A stretch of DNA of 64,000 nt, taken from an uncultured Porphyromonadaceae bacterium (GTDB taxonomy: Bacteria > Bacteroidota > Bacteroidia > Bacteroidales > Muribaculaceae). Positions 17,407-26,800 of the stretch are shown piece after piece; the stretch's first letter is position 1; each line of letters opens with the position of its first letter. The translations under genes were made by a program, and so were the position numbers. Location of the stretch: the NCBI GenBank assembly GCA_947649495.1, contig CANSRU010000011.1, positions 1-64,000 on the forward strand, in the 5' to 3' direction. The notes under the pieces are model-generated. The model was not told where the DNA came from. It did no database searches and was given only the letters and a program-made list of their open reading frames with translations.

Positions 17407-18141
17407 TTATCGGGCAATATAAGTGACCGGAATAGGTGTCAGTTCGTAGCCATTGGCCACAGGAACAATAGTTGTGGACACGTTACCTTGTGTGTCCTGT
17501 CCGGGCGACACCGTAACCGACACCTCTCCATCGCCCTCGGGCGACAGTATATATCCATTTGTCACTGACACTCCGGCACCGGAATCGGCAACACGGAAAT
17601 CGAGATTGACAGTCACAGCACAATCACTTGTAAATTTCAGTACCATTTTCCGTGTCTGCCCTGCCTTGACAGAACCAAAATCCATGGCTGAACGGTCGGC
17701 ATATATGTCGTGGCCTATATGGTGGCTGTAACGTATGCCTCCGGCCTTGGGTGAGGCTTTCACTGTGCCCTTGATGCGGAGCTTGTTGAACTGCCGTCCA
17801 GAGCTCACCACGTTAATCTCTTTGCTGAATTTGCCGGGCCGGCCTTCAGGATTGAACGTAACGGAGACATAGCCCGATTCGCCGGACTTCAATGGACGTT
17901 TCGGGATGTCGGCACGTACACAGCCACATCCGCTCCGCGCATAGAGAAACGCCAGCGGTTCAGGACCGGTGTTGGTCACTTTAAAGCGGTGTGACACCTT
18001 TCCCCCACCTTCATCAACCGTGCCGAAATCGTGAAGTGTGGTGTCGAAGCGCGCATACCGGTTGACGGTCTGCGCCGATGCGGCCAACGCCGCAATCACA
18101 CACACCGACACCATGATTAATCTGCGCAAATTCTTCATCAC
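17407..18141 (-). CDS. DUF1573 secreted protein
   Basis: A 244-residue exported protein (hydrophobic MVSVCVIAALAASAQ) with a DUF1573 domain: HDFGTVDEGGGKVSHRFKVTNTGPEPL, then the signature SGCGCVRADIPKRPLKSGES, and GRPGKFSKEINVVSS. A second, more divergent β-sandwich half follows (FGSVKAGQTRKMVLKF). The fold is immunoglobulin-like and the family is abundant in Bacteroidetes, with unclear function. Start choice is uncertain: the -7 box ends only 3 nt before the track ATG at 18141, so transcription should begin near 18138. The mRNA is then leaderless from the second Met, or translation starts at the Met at 18114. It is probably co-transcribed with the GH3 gene. Confidence 0.85.
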   Translation of the reverse strand: MMKNLRRLIMVSVCVIAALAASAQTVNRYARFDTTLHDFGTVDEGGGKVSHRFKVTNTGPEPLAFLYARSGCGCVRADIPKRPLKSGESGYVSVTFNPEGRPGKFSKEINVVSSGRQFNKLRIKGTVKASPKAGGIRYSHHIGHDIYADRSAMDFGSVKAGQTRKMVLKFTSDCAVTVNLDFRVADSGAGVSVTNGYILSPEGDGEVSVTVSPGQDTQGNVSTTIVPVANGYELTPIPVTYIAR

Positions 18142-18143
18142 AG

Positions 18144-18174
18144 CAAAATTACCTATATTCTCTTAACACAACAA
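18144..18174 (-). promoter_or_regulatory. Promoter of the DUF1573-GH3 unit
   Basis: On the minus strand, TTG (18174-18172), 20 nt, then TAATTTTG (18151-18144). The box abuts the annotated start codon. Confidence 0.75.
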
Positions 18175-18202
18175 CATCAAAAATCACTTACACGTGATTA
18201 TC

Positions 18203-18238
18203 AAAAAAATGAGAGGGCGCACCATCGCTGGCACGCCC
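18203..18238 (-). terminator. Terminator of the polysaccharide utilization locus
   Basis: On the minus strand, a GC-rich stem GGGCGTGCC / GGTGCGCCC with loop AGCGAT is followed by TCTCATTTTTTT. It lies about 97 nt downstream of the last PUL gene. Confidence 0.88.
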
Positions 18239-18334
18239 CCCGGGGTTGGGTAACTTTTATATGAAGTCAAACGTAAGCCTTACACAATCTTTATAAACCT
18301 TATACTATTAAATACACTGTTATCGTAACAGAGA

Positions 18335-19531
18335 TCAGAAAGGACATTTCTGGTTGTCGACATAAGTCACGTTGCCAAACGGAGTGGCGTTGTAGCCATG
18401 ACCGGTCTCATCAAGAATAGTGCCGTCGTCCTGAACTTCACCGTTGAATCGCCAGTAAGCTATGAGACCCTCCGATGTGGGATCTACGTAACAGATACCG
18501 TTTTCAATCTCATCGAGCGTACGGGCCACACCCCACACGCGGCATTCGCTCACGTATCCGTTGAAATAACGCTGATAGCCGGTGGAGCGACCGATAGAGA
18601 ATCCGTCGTTCCATGTGTGGCCGTCGTAGGCCATGGATAGATTGATGGTTCCACCTTGCGACTCGATGGAGTGGATTAACTCTCCATCAAGATATACACG
18701 GAGGAAGTGGCCATCGTACACAGCAGCGAAGTGCAACCAGTGGCCAGTGGGGAACTCCTTGTCAATCTTGGTGTCGAAGTGTTCCTTCTGGTCGGGATGG
18801 GTAGGATTACCTATAGAGCCTTTGGCAAGCTGGAGCTTGTTGCCGGGGAATCCGGCACCGTCGCCAAAGCGGAACAAGAAGTTTTCCTCGCATCCGCAGA
18901 GAGAACCGATCCATCCCATATCGAACGACACAGGCAACACCTTCATTTCAAGAGTCATTGCGCCAAGAGACTCGACAGGTGTATTCTCATTGAGATGTTT
19001 CCAAAAGCCCTTTATATCGAATCCACCGTTACCGCCAAGGTTGGCAGCCTTGATGTTGATTACCTTTGTAAACAACACGTAGGCTGTACGTGACGACTCC
19101 ATGACACCGACTCCACCCTCAACGTTGGTTATAGATACAGGTAGACAGTAGCCGACACCCTCCTGAAGTTTATCGCCATCGGCGGTGAGGAGTATGGATG
19201 TAGATTGATTACTGCCGGCTTTGATTATCACCTGCTCGCCATCGAGTGTATAAGCCTCTTCGGGAGGAAGCTGATAATTACGTCCGGTTTTCTTATTGTA
19301 GGCATCGAGAAGTTCGGGAGCAGCTTTCAGATGAACAGCCATATCGCCCTCGGCTTTTGCCGAAGAGGTGACGGTGAGACCCATCGACGATTGACCATCG
19401 ACCAGAAAACGCACGTTCTGCGAGGTAAGAGTTCCAGTAACGAACACAGCATCCTCGAAATCGGTGCCTTGCGAACAGCCTGCAAGCAGCATGGCTGCGG
19501 CTGCGAGTGTTCCTAAAATATATTTTTTCAT
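18335..19531 (-). CDS. DUF1735/LamG-domain lipoprotein of the PUL
   Basis: A 398-residue lipoprotein; the lipobox is LLAGC at residues ~15-19. Residues ~25-165 form a DUF1735 (BT_3987-like N-terminal) β-sandwich with the hallmark LLDAYNKKTGRNYQLPPEEAY and VGYCLPVSI. Residues ~185-395 form a LamG/concanavalin A-like domain: FLFRFGDG, HWLHFAAVYDGHFLRVYLDG, FSIGRSTGYQRYFNGYVSECRVW, GLIAYWRFN. This is a carbohydrate-binding architecture, so the protein is probably a surface glycan-binding lipoprotein. It is the last gene of the SusC/SusD operon, 14 nt after its neighbour, and is followed by the PUL terminator. Ligand unknown; homologous gene sets act on host N-glycans. Confidence 0.85.
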   Translation of the reverse strand: MKKYILGTLAAAAMLLAGCSQGTDFEDAVFVTGTLTSQNVRFLVDGQSSMGLTVTSSAKAEGDMAVHLKAAPELLDAYNKKTGRNYQLPPEEAYTLDGEQVIIKAGSNQSTSILLTADGDKLQEGVGYCLPVSITNVEGGVGVMESSRTAYVLFTKVINIKAANLGGNGGFDIKGFWKHLNENTPVESLGAMTLEMKVLPVSFDMGWIGSLCGCEENFLFRFGDGAGFPGNKLQLAKGSIGNPTHPDQKEHFDTKIDKEFPTGHWLHFAAVYDGHFLRVYLDGELIHSIESQGGTINLSMAYDGHTWNDGFSIGRSTGYQRYFNGYVSECRVWGVARTLDEIENGICYVDPTSEGLIAYWRFNGEVQDDGTILDETGHGYNATPFGNVTYVDNQKCPF

Positions 19532-19545
19532 GATTGGTCAGATAA

Positions 19546-20583
19546 TTATTTAGCGTAAACATTGAAATCGCCACATTCTATTTCCGGATTGCCCCAACCG
19601 GAAGTATTCGGTACCACAAGTTTGATGTAGCGCATGGGCACGGCGCCATATAGACCAACGAACGATTTGCCACTCCAATCGGAAACCTGAAGAGTACCGA
19701 TATCATTCCAATTACTGTTGTCAGTGCTGAAATATAGCTGAGTACCATCGGCGAAAGTACCGTAATCATAACCCCAGTTTTGGTAACAAGCTTTGATTCC
19801 GGCGACATTGTATACTCGACCCATGTCTACGACTACAGTTGCGACATCGCCTGATCCTTCGAACACGGCAGAGTTACCGGCATCGCCATCGAACCAGGCC
19901 GCTGGATCGCATGGAACTTGCTCCCAAGTACTATAATCGTACTTGGTACCCACCTCAGTGCCATCTATTCCGGTCACAGTCCAAGCGCTGCGGTCAGAGA
20001 CGAGCGAACCGATACAATTTCCTTCGGTCGCATCGTCGTTGACAATCTTCTCACTGATTCCTACAGTAAGATAGGAAATCGAGTTGACACTTTGAGCCGG
20101 ACGGGCGGAACCGCCATTGACCGACGACATGCGCACGGGGATAATGTATCCTTTTCTATCGGTGAGATTGGGGAGATATTCTTCGCTGATGGAGACAAAA
20201 GCTGTATCGACCGATTCAAACGCACCGGCGGGAATAGTGACAACATCCTGACTCAAGCTGACAGCTTCGGCAGGAACGGCCAGAAATTCAGTGCCGTTTT
20301 GCTCATTATAAGCATCAATGAGTGAGTTATCAACTTCAATCCCGATTTTGATGTCACCGGCAGCACTCGAACGAGCCTTGGCTATGAATCCGCAGTTGAC
20401 GCCACCGAAAGTACCTACGGGAGTCTGTATGATACCGTATGAACCTGAATTATCGGGTATGTAAACCACATTGTTTGCGTCGCCCGGAAAATCGTATTCA
20501 TCATCGTCGTCGCACGATGTGAATCCCATCGAGCAAACAGCAATAGCACTTGCTATTATTGATATATTTCTAAATTGTTTCAT
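19546..20583 (-). CDS. DUF1735/discoidin-like lipoprotein of the PUL
   Basis: A 345-residue lipoprotein; the lipobox ends at Cys in MGFTSC, followed by an acidic DDDDEYD surface-export-like stretch typical of Bacteroidetes surface lipoproteins. Residues ~45-175 are a DUF1735 domain (LIDAYNEQNGTEFLAVPAEAV, GYIIPVRM). Residues ~190-345 look like an F5/8 type C (discoidin) domain: DGDAGNSAVFEGSGDVATVVVDMG, GIKACYQNWG, MRYIKLVVPNTSGW and an ending IECGDFNVYAK. This is a likely surface glycan-binding protein with no catalytic motif. It is encoded 14 nt after the GH18-like gene and 14 nt before the LamG gene on one transcript. Confidence 0.82.
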   Translation of the reverse strand: MKQFRNISIIASAIAVCSMGFTSCDDDDEYDFPGDANNVVYIPDNSGSYGIIQTPVGTFGGVNCGFIAKARSSAAGDIKIGIEVDNSLIDAYNEQNGTEFLAVPAEAVSLSQDVVTIPAGAFESVDTAFVSISEEYLPNLTDRKGYIIPVRMSSVNGGSARPAQSVNSISYLTVGISEKIVNDDATEGNCIGSLVSDRSAWTVTGIDGTEVGTKYDYSTWEQVPCDPAAWFDGDAGNSAVFEGSGDVATVVVDMGRVYNVAGIKACYQNWGYDYGTFADGTQLYFSTDNSNWNDIGTLQVSDWSGKSFVGLYGAVPMRYIKLVVPNTSGWGNPEIECGDFNVYAK

Positions 20584-20597
20584 GTTGATTCAAATTA

Positions 20598-21593
20598 TTA
20601 GTAAAGTGCGGGATTCTGAATCTGAATGCAGCGACGGAAATGATAATATGGTTCGATATTGGTTTCCGTCACGTTATAATTACGATGGATGAAGAATGCA
20701 CCGAAACCACCCTTGCGGCCTGATGTCGGTTTCCAACGAGCCTGATTGTACAGACCTGAAAGATCACCTTTCCAGTTATCGCCCACATTCTCGCAATTGA
20801 CAACCTTGCTATCGGGCCAACCGGCTGCGCCACCGACACCACCTCCGTAGGACTGCTTGAAATAGTAATTGGAAAGTTCCGCAGTTCCGGAAGGTGCGCC
20901 ACCGTCAATACAAAGCAGTTTATCGCAGATTCCCTCCTGATTTGCAACCTCATCGCCATAGCGTTCGCGTATGAGCTCGCGACGTTCCTCTTTAGTAATG
21001 TTGGGATTCGGGCCAAGATACTGGGCGAGGTGACGGTAGAAAATCATAAAGTTATCACCGCTCAGATAGTCGCCTTCAGGCTCATAGTCGGCATCGAAGC
21101 CATCGAGGTCGTTATCGAAAATCTGATCAAGGAAGTAATTGGCATACTGACGGAACGACTCCTCGATTTTCTCACGGTCGTTTTCAGCACGACCCTCGTT
21201 GTAAAGCTGCTTGAAGGGTTTGTCGTTGGTTTCGGCATCTATACGTGTAATAGCCACCACAAGCATCTTTGTTCCCTTGACTTTCTGCACGAAACGCATC
21301 TCTTCTACAACATCGGGCTTGGTAGGTATACCACCCCAGAGCGAACAGATGTCGAGCGAGTCGGGCAAGCCCATGAAGCGTACGGCCATGGAGTTCTGAG
21401 GGCCATACTCGGCAAACCAGCCGAAAGCAATCTCGTGGTCGCTGGCCTTGTAGTCGCGCAGGTTCTGGTAGTACTGCGGTCCGTAGGTGAACGGAGGATT
21501 GATAACATCGGGCTCTATGCGCTCAACATCATCGCAAGCGGTAAAGGCCGTGCCGACAACCACCATCGGAAGAATATATTTGAAAAGTTTCAT
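20598..21593 (-). CDS. GH18-like lipoprotein of the PUL
   Basis: A 331-residue lipoprotein (lipobox Cys in GTAFTAC). It has a GH18 chitinase/endo-β-N-acetylglucosaminidase TIM-barrel look: HEIAFGWFAEYGP on the first strand, VKGTKMLVVAIT, then the catalytic signature LDGFDADYEPE, a complete DxxDxDxE with the acid/base Glu at about residue 172. Later parts include ICDKLLCIDGGAP and the barrel end GFGAFFIHRNY. Many PULs of this gene order carry both an enzyme and a catalytically silent GH18-like binding protein directly after SusD. Here only one is present and its acidic residues are intact, so hydrolysis of the chitobiose core of N-glycans is possible but unproven. Encoded 30 nt after susD. Confidence 0.8.
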   Translation of the reverse strand: MKLFKYILPMVVVGTAFTACDDVERIEPDVINPPFTYGPQYYQNLRDYKASDHEIAFGWFAEYGPQNSMAVRFMGLPDSLDICSLWGGIPTKPDVVEEMRFVQKVKGTKMLVVAITRIDAETNDKPFKQLYNEGRAENDREKIEESFRQYANYFLDQIFDNDLDGFDADYEPEGDYLSGDNFMIFYRHLAQYLGPNPNITKEERRELIRERYGDEVANQEGICDKLLCIDGGAPSGTAELSNYYFKQSYGGGVGGAAGWPDSKVVNCENVGDNWKGDLSGLYNQARWKPTSGRKGGFGAFFIHRNYNVTETNIEPYYHFRRCIQIQNPALY

Positions 21594-21623
21594 AATTCTT
21601 AAAGTGATAATGATAAAATGTGA

Positions 21624-23246
21624 TTAACGTTTAACATCCCACCACAGACGGGTGCCGGCATTGTCCTGTCCGCCGAGCATCTGAACGGCAGCATTGACAT
21701 TGGCGGTATTGTTGGAGAACTCGGTGGAGGGGAACTGGATACGGCTTATCATCTCGTTGTTGCTCACACCTGAAGCATAGCTGTAGGTCTCGATGCGGAC
21801 CCAACCGGGATAGCCTGTGCGACGCATCTCGCTCCATGCCTCCTGACCGTCGGGATAAAGGGCAATCCACTTCTGAAGCATGATACGCTCAAGTTTCTCA
21901 TCCTGCGAAGCACTGTTGTCCCAGGCGACGGTGAGATTTGAAAGCATGCTTCCTACATTGACATCGCGATTGGTACGGGGATCAGTCCATGCTGTTTTGG
22001 GCAGAGAGGAGTTGTCGGCAATATAGCTGTCGGCACCACTTACACCGGCACTCTCGAATGAAGTGCGTATGCCCTGTTCGTACAGCTCCTGCACATTTCC
22101 GTTACCCATACCGAGACGGAGCTTGGCTTCAGCCTGCAGGAACCACGCTTCGGCAGCATGCATCCAAGGGAGATTGGAATTGGTGTCGTAGTTGGCCTGC
22201 GAGGTTATGCCGGGATATGAACCGAGATTACTTGTCATGCCGTTGCGCATACCGGTATACTCGCCGGTATCGGTGGCGGGGATAAAATAGGCTCTCATAC
22301 GCGGGTCGCCGAGACCGTTGAGATAGCAATCCATAGTGGCGCTCATGCGAAGGTCGCCGTTGCTGTTGAACGAGCGGGTCACTTCGTAAATCGGGTTGGT
22401 GAACGAGAAGGTGGCACTCTGTGTCAGTGCTGCATCATCGCTCGCAGAAGCCATGAAACCACAGGGGGCATCGAATGCTTTCTGTGCTTCGGCTCGTGCT
22501 TTAGCCTCGTCAACGTAAGATATACGCATGGCAAGACGCAGACGCAATGTGTTGGCAAACTTGAGCCATTTGGCCACATTGCCCTGGTATACGAAATCGT
22601 ATTTCTGCATGTAGGGCTTACCAATGGTGCTCTGATAGTTCTGGAGCACATCCATTGACTGGTCGAGTTCGGTGAAGAACTGATTGTAGACCTCCTGCTG
22701 GGAGTCGTAGGCCACATTGATACCTGTGCCGAACTGGCTGTAGGGTATAGGGCCGTATTTGTCGGTGATGCGGTTCATTGCAAACACCTTGACCACTGTG
22801 GCGAGTGCGCGGTCCACTGAATTTTCGTCGGTGTACTTCACTATTTCGCTCCAGGGCTGCATTATGTCGGTGTAAGCACGGTTGAACGGCATGTTGTACC
22901 AATGGTCCTGCATCTGGTAATGGTCGTGGTGACGGTTACCGATATTGTATCCGCTGTTCACGTTGGCAAAGTAGCTTGCGAAGATATCGCCGGTGAGCAT
23001 CTGGCATATCTGATATGTGCCGCCTTCGTCCTGACCCACCACGAACACACCGCGCTGCATCTGTGCGAAGAAAGCGCCTGTGCGGAGCTGGTCGCGGTCA
23101 AGTTCCTCGTCGGTGACTTCGTTAGGGTTGACGTTCCAGCTCTCGAACGAATCGGTACATGAGCTCAACATCATACCTCCGGCCAGAATGGCACCGCTGA
23201 TATAAGCGGAAAGTCTGTTGATATTTTTCATTTTGATTTGTTGCAT
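21624..23246 (-). CDS. SusD/RagB-family outer-membrane lipoprotein
   Basis: A 540-residue (or 535 from the internal Met at 23231) surface lipoprotein with lipobox MMLSSC. It is the SusD-like_2 type: the N-terminal NPNEVTDEELDRDQLRTGAFF helps define it, DHWYNMPFNRAYTDIMQPW and TVVKVFAMNRITDKYGPIPYS are TPR-like helices, and PWMHAAEAWFLQAEAKLR and MLQKWIALYPDGQEAWSEMRRTG are near the C-terminus. It forms the lid of the SusC transporter and captures glycan. The first ATG overlaps the susC stop (TAATG), giving translational coupling; the downstream Met gives a more usual signal peptide. Confidence 0.95.
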   Translation of the reverse strand: MQQIKMKNINRLSAYISGAILAGGMMLSSCTDSFESWNVNPNEVTDEELDRDQLRTGAFFAQMQRGVFVVGQDEGGTYQICQMLTGDIFASYFANVNSGYNIGNRHHDHYQMQDHWYNMPFNRAYTDIMQPWSEIVKYTDENSVDRALATVVKVFAMNRITDKYGPIPYSQFGTGINVAYDSQQEVYNQFFTELDQSMDVLQNYQSTIGKPYMQKYDFVYQGNVAKWLKFANTLRLRLAMRISYVDEAKARAEAQKAFDAPCGFMASASDDAALTQSATFSFTNPIYEVTRSFNSNGDLRMSATMDCYLNGLGDPRMRAYFIPATDTGEYTGMRNGMTSNLGSYPGITSQANYDTNSNLPWMHAAEAWFLQAEAKLRLGMGNGNVQELYEQGIRTSFESAGVSGADSYIADNSSLPKTAWTDPRTNRDVNVGSMLSNLTVAWDNSASQDEKLERIMLQKWIALYPDGQEAWSEMRRTGYPGWVRIETYSYASGVSNNEMISRIQFPSTEFSNNTANVNAAVQMLGGQDNAGTRLWWDVKR

Positions 23247-26200
23247 TAGAAGTTAACTTTAACTGAGAAGCCGAGGTTGCGCATCGACGGCATCATGAAG
23301 TAGTCGATACCGCTCCAGCCCATGTTGGTGTTGGCTGTAAGTTCGGGGTCGTAAGGGGCTTTCTTGTAGAAGAAGAACAGGTTGCGGCCGATGAACGACA
23401 CGTTCAGACCCTGAATCCAGTTGACCCAACGCTTAACCGGGATGTCGTAGCCGAGGGTGAGTTCGCCAAGACGCACGTTGGTTGCCGAATAGACATAGTT
23501 CTCACCGATATTCGAACCTACATATTCAATATATTTCTGAGCTGCGGGGACAATGGCACCGTTTATCATCACGCCGGCATTATCGCGGGCTATAGCCGAG
23601 GTCTTCGACACACCGTAGGCATCCATCATGGCTTCAGTCATCGAAACGACCTGACCGCCGATGCGGGCATTGATAAGGAAGCCGAGTGAAAGTCCGTTCC
23701 AGTGGAAGGTGTTACGCCAGCCCATGGTGTACTTGGGTTCGGCGTTGCCGGCATAAATCCAGCCATCGCCGAGAGGACCGGCCTTGTCGTCCTTGCTCAC
23801 GGTGTTTTCCACATAATCCACTATCACATTACCGTGGAAGTCGCGCTTGAGAGTGGTAACGTAGAGGTCGCCTATGGAACCGCCCTCAATCAGACGGCTC
23901 TTGACATTGCCCACGGTTGCTATGTCGAGCACTTTCTGCTCGGCAACGATGCCGGGAGCCACCTCTACAGGACGAAGAAGCTTGACAATCTTGTTGCGGT
24001 TGATGGTATAGGTGAAGTTGGACTCCCACTGAACCGGGCCGAGAGGCTGATTGATGCCGAGGCTCAGTTCGATACCCTTGTTGTCAATCTGACCGCCGTT
24101 GATATAGATTGAGCTATAACCTGATGCGGCTGAGAGTGTGGGGTTGAAGAGCTGATTGTAAGTGGAGGTCTTGTAAAGAGAGATGTTGAAATTAATCTTG
24201 TCCATCCACAGGCGTGCGTTCAAACCTACTTCCCATGCCTTGGTACGTTCGGGCTTGATGTTATTGTTGGGATAGGTTGTGGTGGTCGATGGATAGCCTG
24301 ATTCAAAGGGATAGGTCTGATAAGCGATATAGCGCATGGGCGAGTTACCCACCTCAGAGTATGAACCGCGTACTTTCAAGAAAGAAAGCACATTGCCGCG
24401 CATGGCGGGAATCATGTCGGTGAGGATGGCCGAGAGACCTACGGAAGGATAAGCCACGTAGCTGCTGCTGGTCCATGCCAATGCCGACGACCAGTCGATG
24501 CGGCCTGCGAGGTCAAGATAGAGCATGTCACGCCATCCGAGCTGTGCAGTGGCGAATACCGACTGTGTCTGGTCGTGCCAGTTTTCCTGATCCTCTACGT
24601 AGTGCTGACCATTTTTATTAACCTGCTTGAGGGTGAATTTGTTGGCCACCGAAGTGAGGTCGCCACCGGTCTTGTACCAGTCGTACTTCATATCGTTGAT
24701 AGAGGCTCCTGCTGTGGCAGTGAGCGATACATCGCCAAACTTATTGCTGTAGTTGGCCATCACATCGGCATATATCTGACGTGTGGTGGCATCGGCTTTG
24801 TAATAAAGACCGTTTTCACCGGCAAATGTACCGTTGGTCGATGCACTGTACTTGGTCTCGTATTTCTCACCGGTCTGGTCAAGTTTGGCGCGGGCGCTGA
24901 TGTTAAGGCCTTTCACCACATTGTCCCAATATAGACCGCCGGTCATCATGAAGCGGTTCTTGTGGTTGATGAAGTTGTCGCGCTGGGTAATCCAGTAGGG
25001 GTTCTGGCTTGCGAGGTCGTCGTTCCAGGGCCAATACTGGGTCTTGAAGTTTCGGCTCGGGTCGTACATCTCGAATACCTTATAGGTGTCAAGACTATAG
25101 GACGGCGACATAAGGTAAAGGGGCACGAGGGGGTTCATGTATTTACCCGACGACACCATGTTGCGTTCCTTGACATTCATGTAGCTCGAAGCAAGGTCCA
25201 GACGGAGCTTGTCCTTGATGAGGTCAGTGGTGTTGCGTATGGTGAAGTTGTAACGGTCGAGAGTGTTGTTCTCGATGATACCCTCGGCATTTGTGGCTGC
25301 CAATGAGAGGAAAGTCTGATTGTTGGATGTACCGGTGGTCAATGTCACTGCATTGGTCTCATTGAAACCGGTCTGGAAGAAATCAGTGGGATCGTACGAA
25401 CTTGGCTGACCGAGTTTGGCACCCCAGCTGCGGAATTCACCGTTGGCGGCACCGTAAGTGTTCTGGAACTCGGGAGTGGCAGTGGCCTTGAGGAACTGAG
25501 TGGAGTTGGAGTAAGTGACCTTGGTCTTTCCCTCAGCACCCTTGCGGGTGGTAATCATTATGACACCGTTGGCGGCATCGCTACCGTAAAGAGCCGAGGC
25601 TGCGGCACCTGAAAGCACCGACATCGATTCGATATCCTCGGGGTTTAACATCGCAGCACCGTCGCCCGACATGCCCATGCCGGTGAAACCGTCCTTCATG
25701 CTATTGAGAAGCTGCTGGTTTTCAAGCGATGGCATAGGTATACCGTCAATAACATAGAGGGCGTTGTTGTTACCCGATATTGACTTGGTACCGCGCATCA
25801 CCACCTTGGCACCACCGCCAATACCGGTGGAGGAAGCATTGATGTTGACACCGGCTACCTTACCGGCCAGAGAGTTTACGAAGTTAGCATCTTTCACATT
25901 GGTGAGCTCGTCGGCCTTAATCTGCTGGGTATTGTAGGTAAGGGCTTTTTCCGAGCGCTTGATACCGAGGGCAGTCACCACCACCTCGTCGAGACTTGTG
26001 GCCGTGGGATCCATCTTGAGGTCGGCCACATCGCCCGAAGCCTTCAGTTCCACCGGTTTGTAACCTACGTATGTAGCCGAAACCACCGGATCGGTTCTAT
26101 CGGTAGTTATAGTGTAATTACCGTCAAAGTCGGTGGTGGCCACAGTTTTTGTGCCTTTGATACGCACGGTGACACCAATCATCGGGTCGCCGTTCTCATC

Positions 26201-26572
26201 AAGAATCTGACCGGTAATCTTACGTTTTTTCCCTACCGCGGGTGTTCCCGACTTTTTGGCCGAATCAACTTTTTTAAGATAAATGTGCTTGCCCTCTATC
26301 ACAAATGTGACTGAGGTTCCGTCAAGCAATTTCCTAAGCGCCTCATCTACCGGCTTGTCTTTAATCACTGCCGGACGCACCTTGGTGGTGGTAATGGCAT
26401 CGTCGTAAAAAAACTCGTAGCCCGCACCCGACCTGATTTGAGTTATCACATCGCCGAGATTGGATTTGTCGGTGGTGGTGACTGTGACATTTGCCATAGC
26501 CAGCGCCGACATCGCCAGGAATGTTCCGACAAACACATGCCGCATTCTGACTTTAAGGAATTTAATAAACAT
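23246..26572 (-). CDS. SusC/RagA TonB-dependent transporter with STN domain
   Basis: An 1108-residue outer-membrane importer. Domains: signal peptide (1-27); secretin/TonB N-terminal (STN) domain, residues ~30-105 (DKSNLGDVITQI ... VDEALRKLL); carboxypeptidase-regulatory-like β-sandwich, ~118-205 (ITGQILDENGDPMIGVTVRIKG, DGNYTI); plug, ~215-335 (LAGKVAGVNI, VMRGTKSISGNNNALYVIDG); β-barrel to the C-terminus, which ends in an aromatic strand (LGFSVKVNF). The STN domain means it can signal across the envelope to the FecR anti-sigma encoded upstream, as in FecA-type systems. With SusD it imports an oligosaccharide in a TonB-dependent way. The substrate is unknown, but the accessory genes suggest host glycans. 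Confidence 0.96.
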   Translation of the reverse strand: MFIKFLKVRMRHVFVGTFLAMSALAMANVTVTTTDKSNLGDVITQIRSGAGYEFFYDDAITTTKVRPAVIKDKPVDEALRKLLDGTSVTFVIEGKHIYLKKVDSAKKSGTPAVGKKRKITGQILDENGDPMIGVTVRIKGTKTVATTDFDGNYTITTDRTDPVVSATYVGYKPVELKASGDVADLKMDPTATSLDEVVVTALGIKRSEKALTYNTQQIKADELTNVKDANFVNSLAGKVAGVNINASSTGIGGGAKVVMRGTKSISGNNNALYVIDGIPMPSLENQQLLNSMKDGFTGMGMSGDGAAMLNPEDIESMSVLSGAAASALYGSDAANGVIMITTRKGAEGKTKVTYSNSTQFLKATATPEFQNTYGAANGEFRSWGAKLGQPSSYDPTDFFQTGFNETNAVTLTTGTSNNQTFLSLAATNAEGIIENNTLDRYNFTIRNTTDLIKDKLRLDLASSYMNVKERNMVSSGKYMNPLVPLYLMSPSYSLDTYKVFEMYDPSRNFKTQYWPWNDDLASQNPYWITQRDNFINHKNRFMMTGGLYWDNVVKGLNISARAKLDQTGEKYETKYSASTNGTFAGENGLYYKADATTRQIYADVMANYSNKFGDVSLTATAGASINDMKYDWYKTGGDLTSVANKFTLKQVNKNGQHYVEDQENWHDQTQSVFATAQLGWRDMLYLDLAGRIDWSSALAWTSSSYVAYPSVGLSAILTDMIPAMRGNVLSFLKVRGSYSEVGNSPMRYIAYQTYPFESGYPSTTTTYPNNNIKPERTKAWEVGLNARLWMDKINFNISLYKTSTYNQLFNPTLSAASGYSSIYINGGQIDNKGIELSLGINQPLGPVQWESNFTYTINRNKIVKLLRPVEVAPGIVAEQKVLDIATVGNVKSRLIEGGSIGDLYVTTLKRDFHGNVIVDYVENTVSKDDKAGPLGDGWIYAGNAEPKYTMGWRNTFHWNGLSLGFLINARIGGQVVSMTEAMMDAYGVSKTSAIARDNAGVMINGAIVPAAQKYIEYVGSNIGENYVYSATNVRLGELTLGYDIPVKRWVNWIQGLNVSFIGRNLFFFYKKAPYDPELTANTNMGWSGIDYFMMPSMRNLGFSVKVNF

Positions 26573-26741
26573 AGCTGATGTTTTGGTATTAATGATTGGT
26601 TATTACAAAACCATGAGGTTTATACACTATAAGCACATCTACATGCTAAATTACCTATCGGAAAGTTAAAAAATAAAATATGTTCTACAACATGTTTTTC
26701 TCTCCTGAACAACACCGTCCACCCCACCGCACTTTACAGAC

Positions 26742-26782
26742 CGTGGCGGGATCGCTCGAACATAGAGCCTGACCCCGCCACG
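26742..26782. terminator. Hairpin between fecR-like gene and susC
   Basis: A 9-bp stem CGTGGCGGG / CCCGCCACG with a 23-nt loop, about 19 nt past the FecR stop on the minus strand. No T-run follows, so it may be a processing or attenuation structure separating the regulators from the PUL operon. Confidence 0.5.
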
Positions 26783-26800
26783 TAACTATAGTAATTGATT

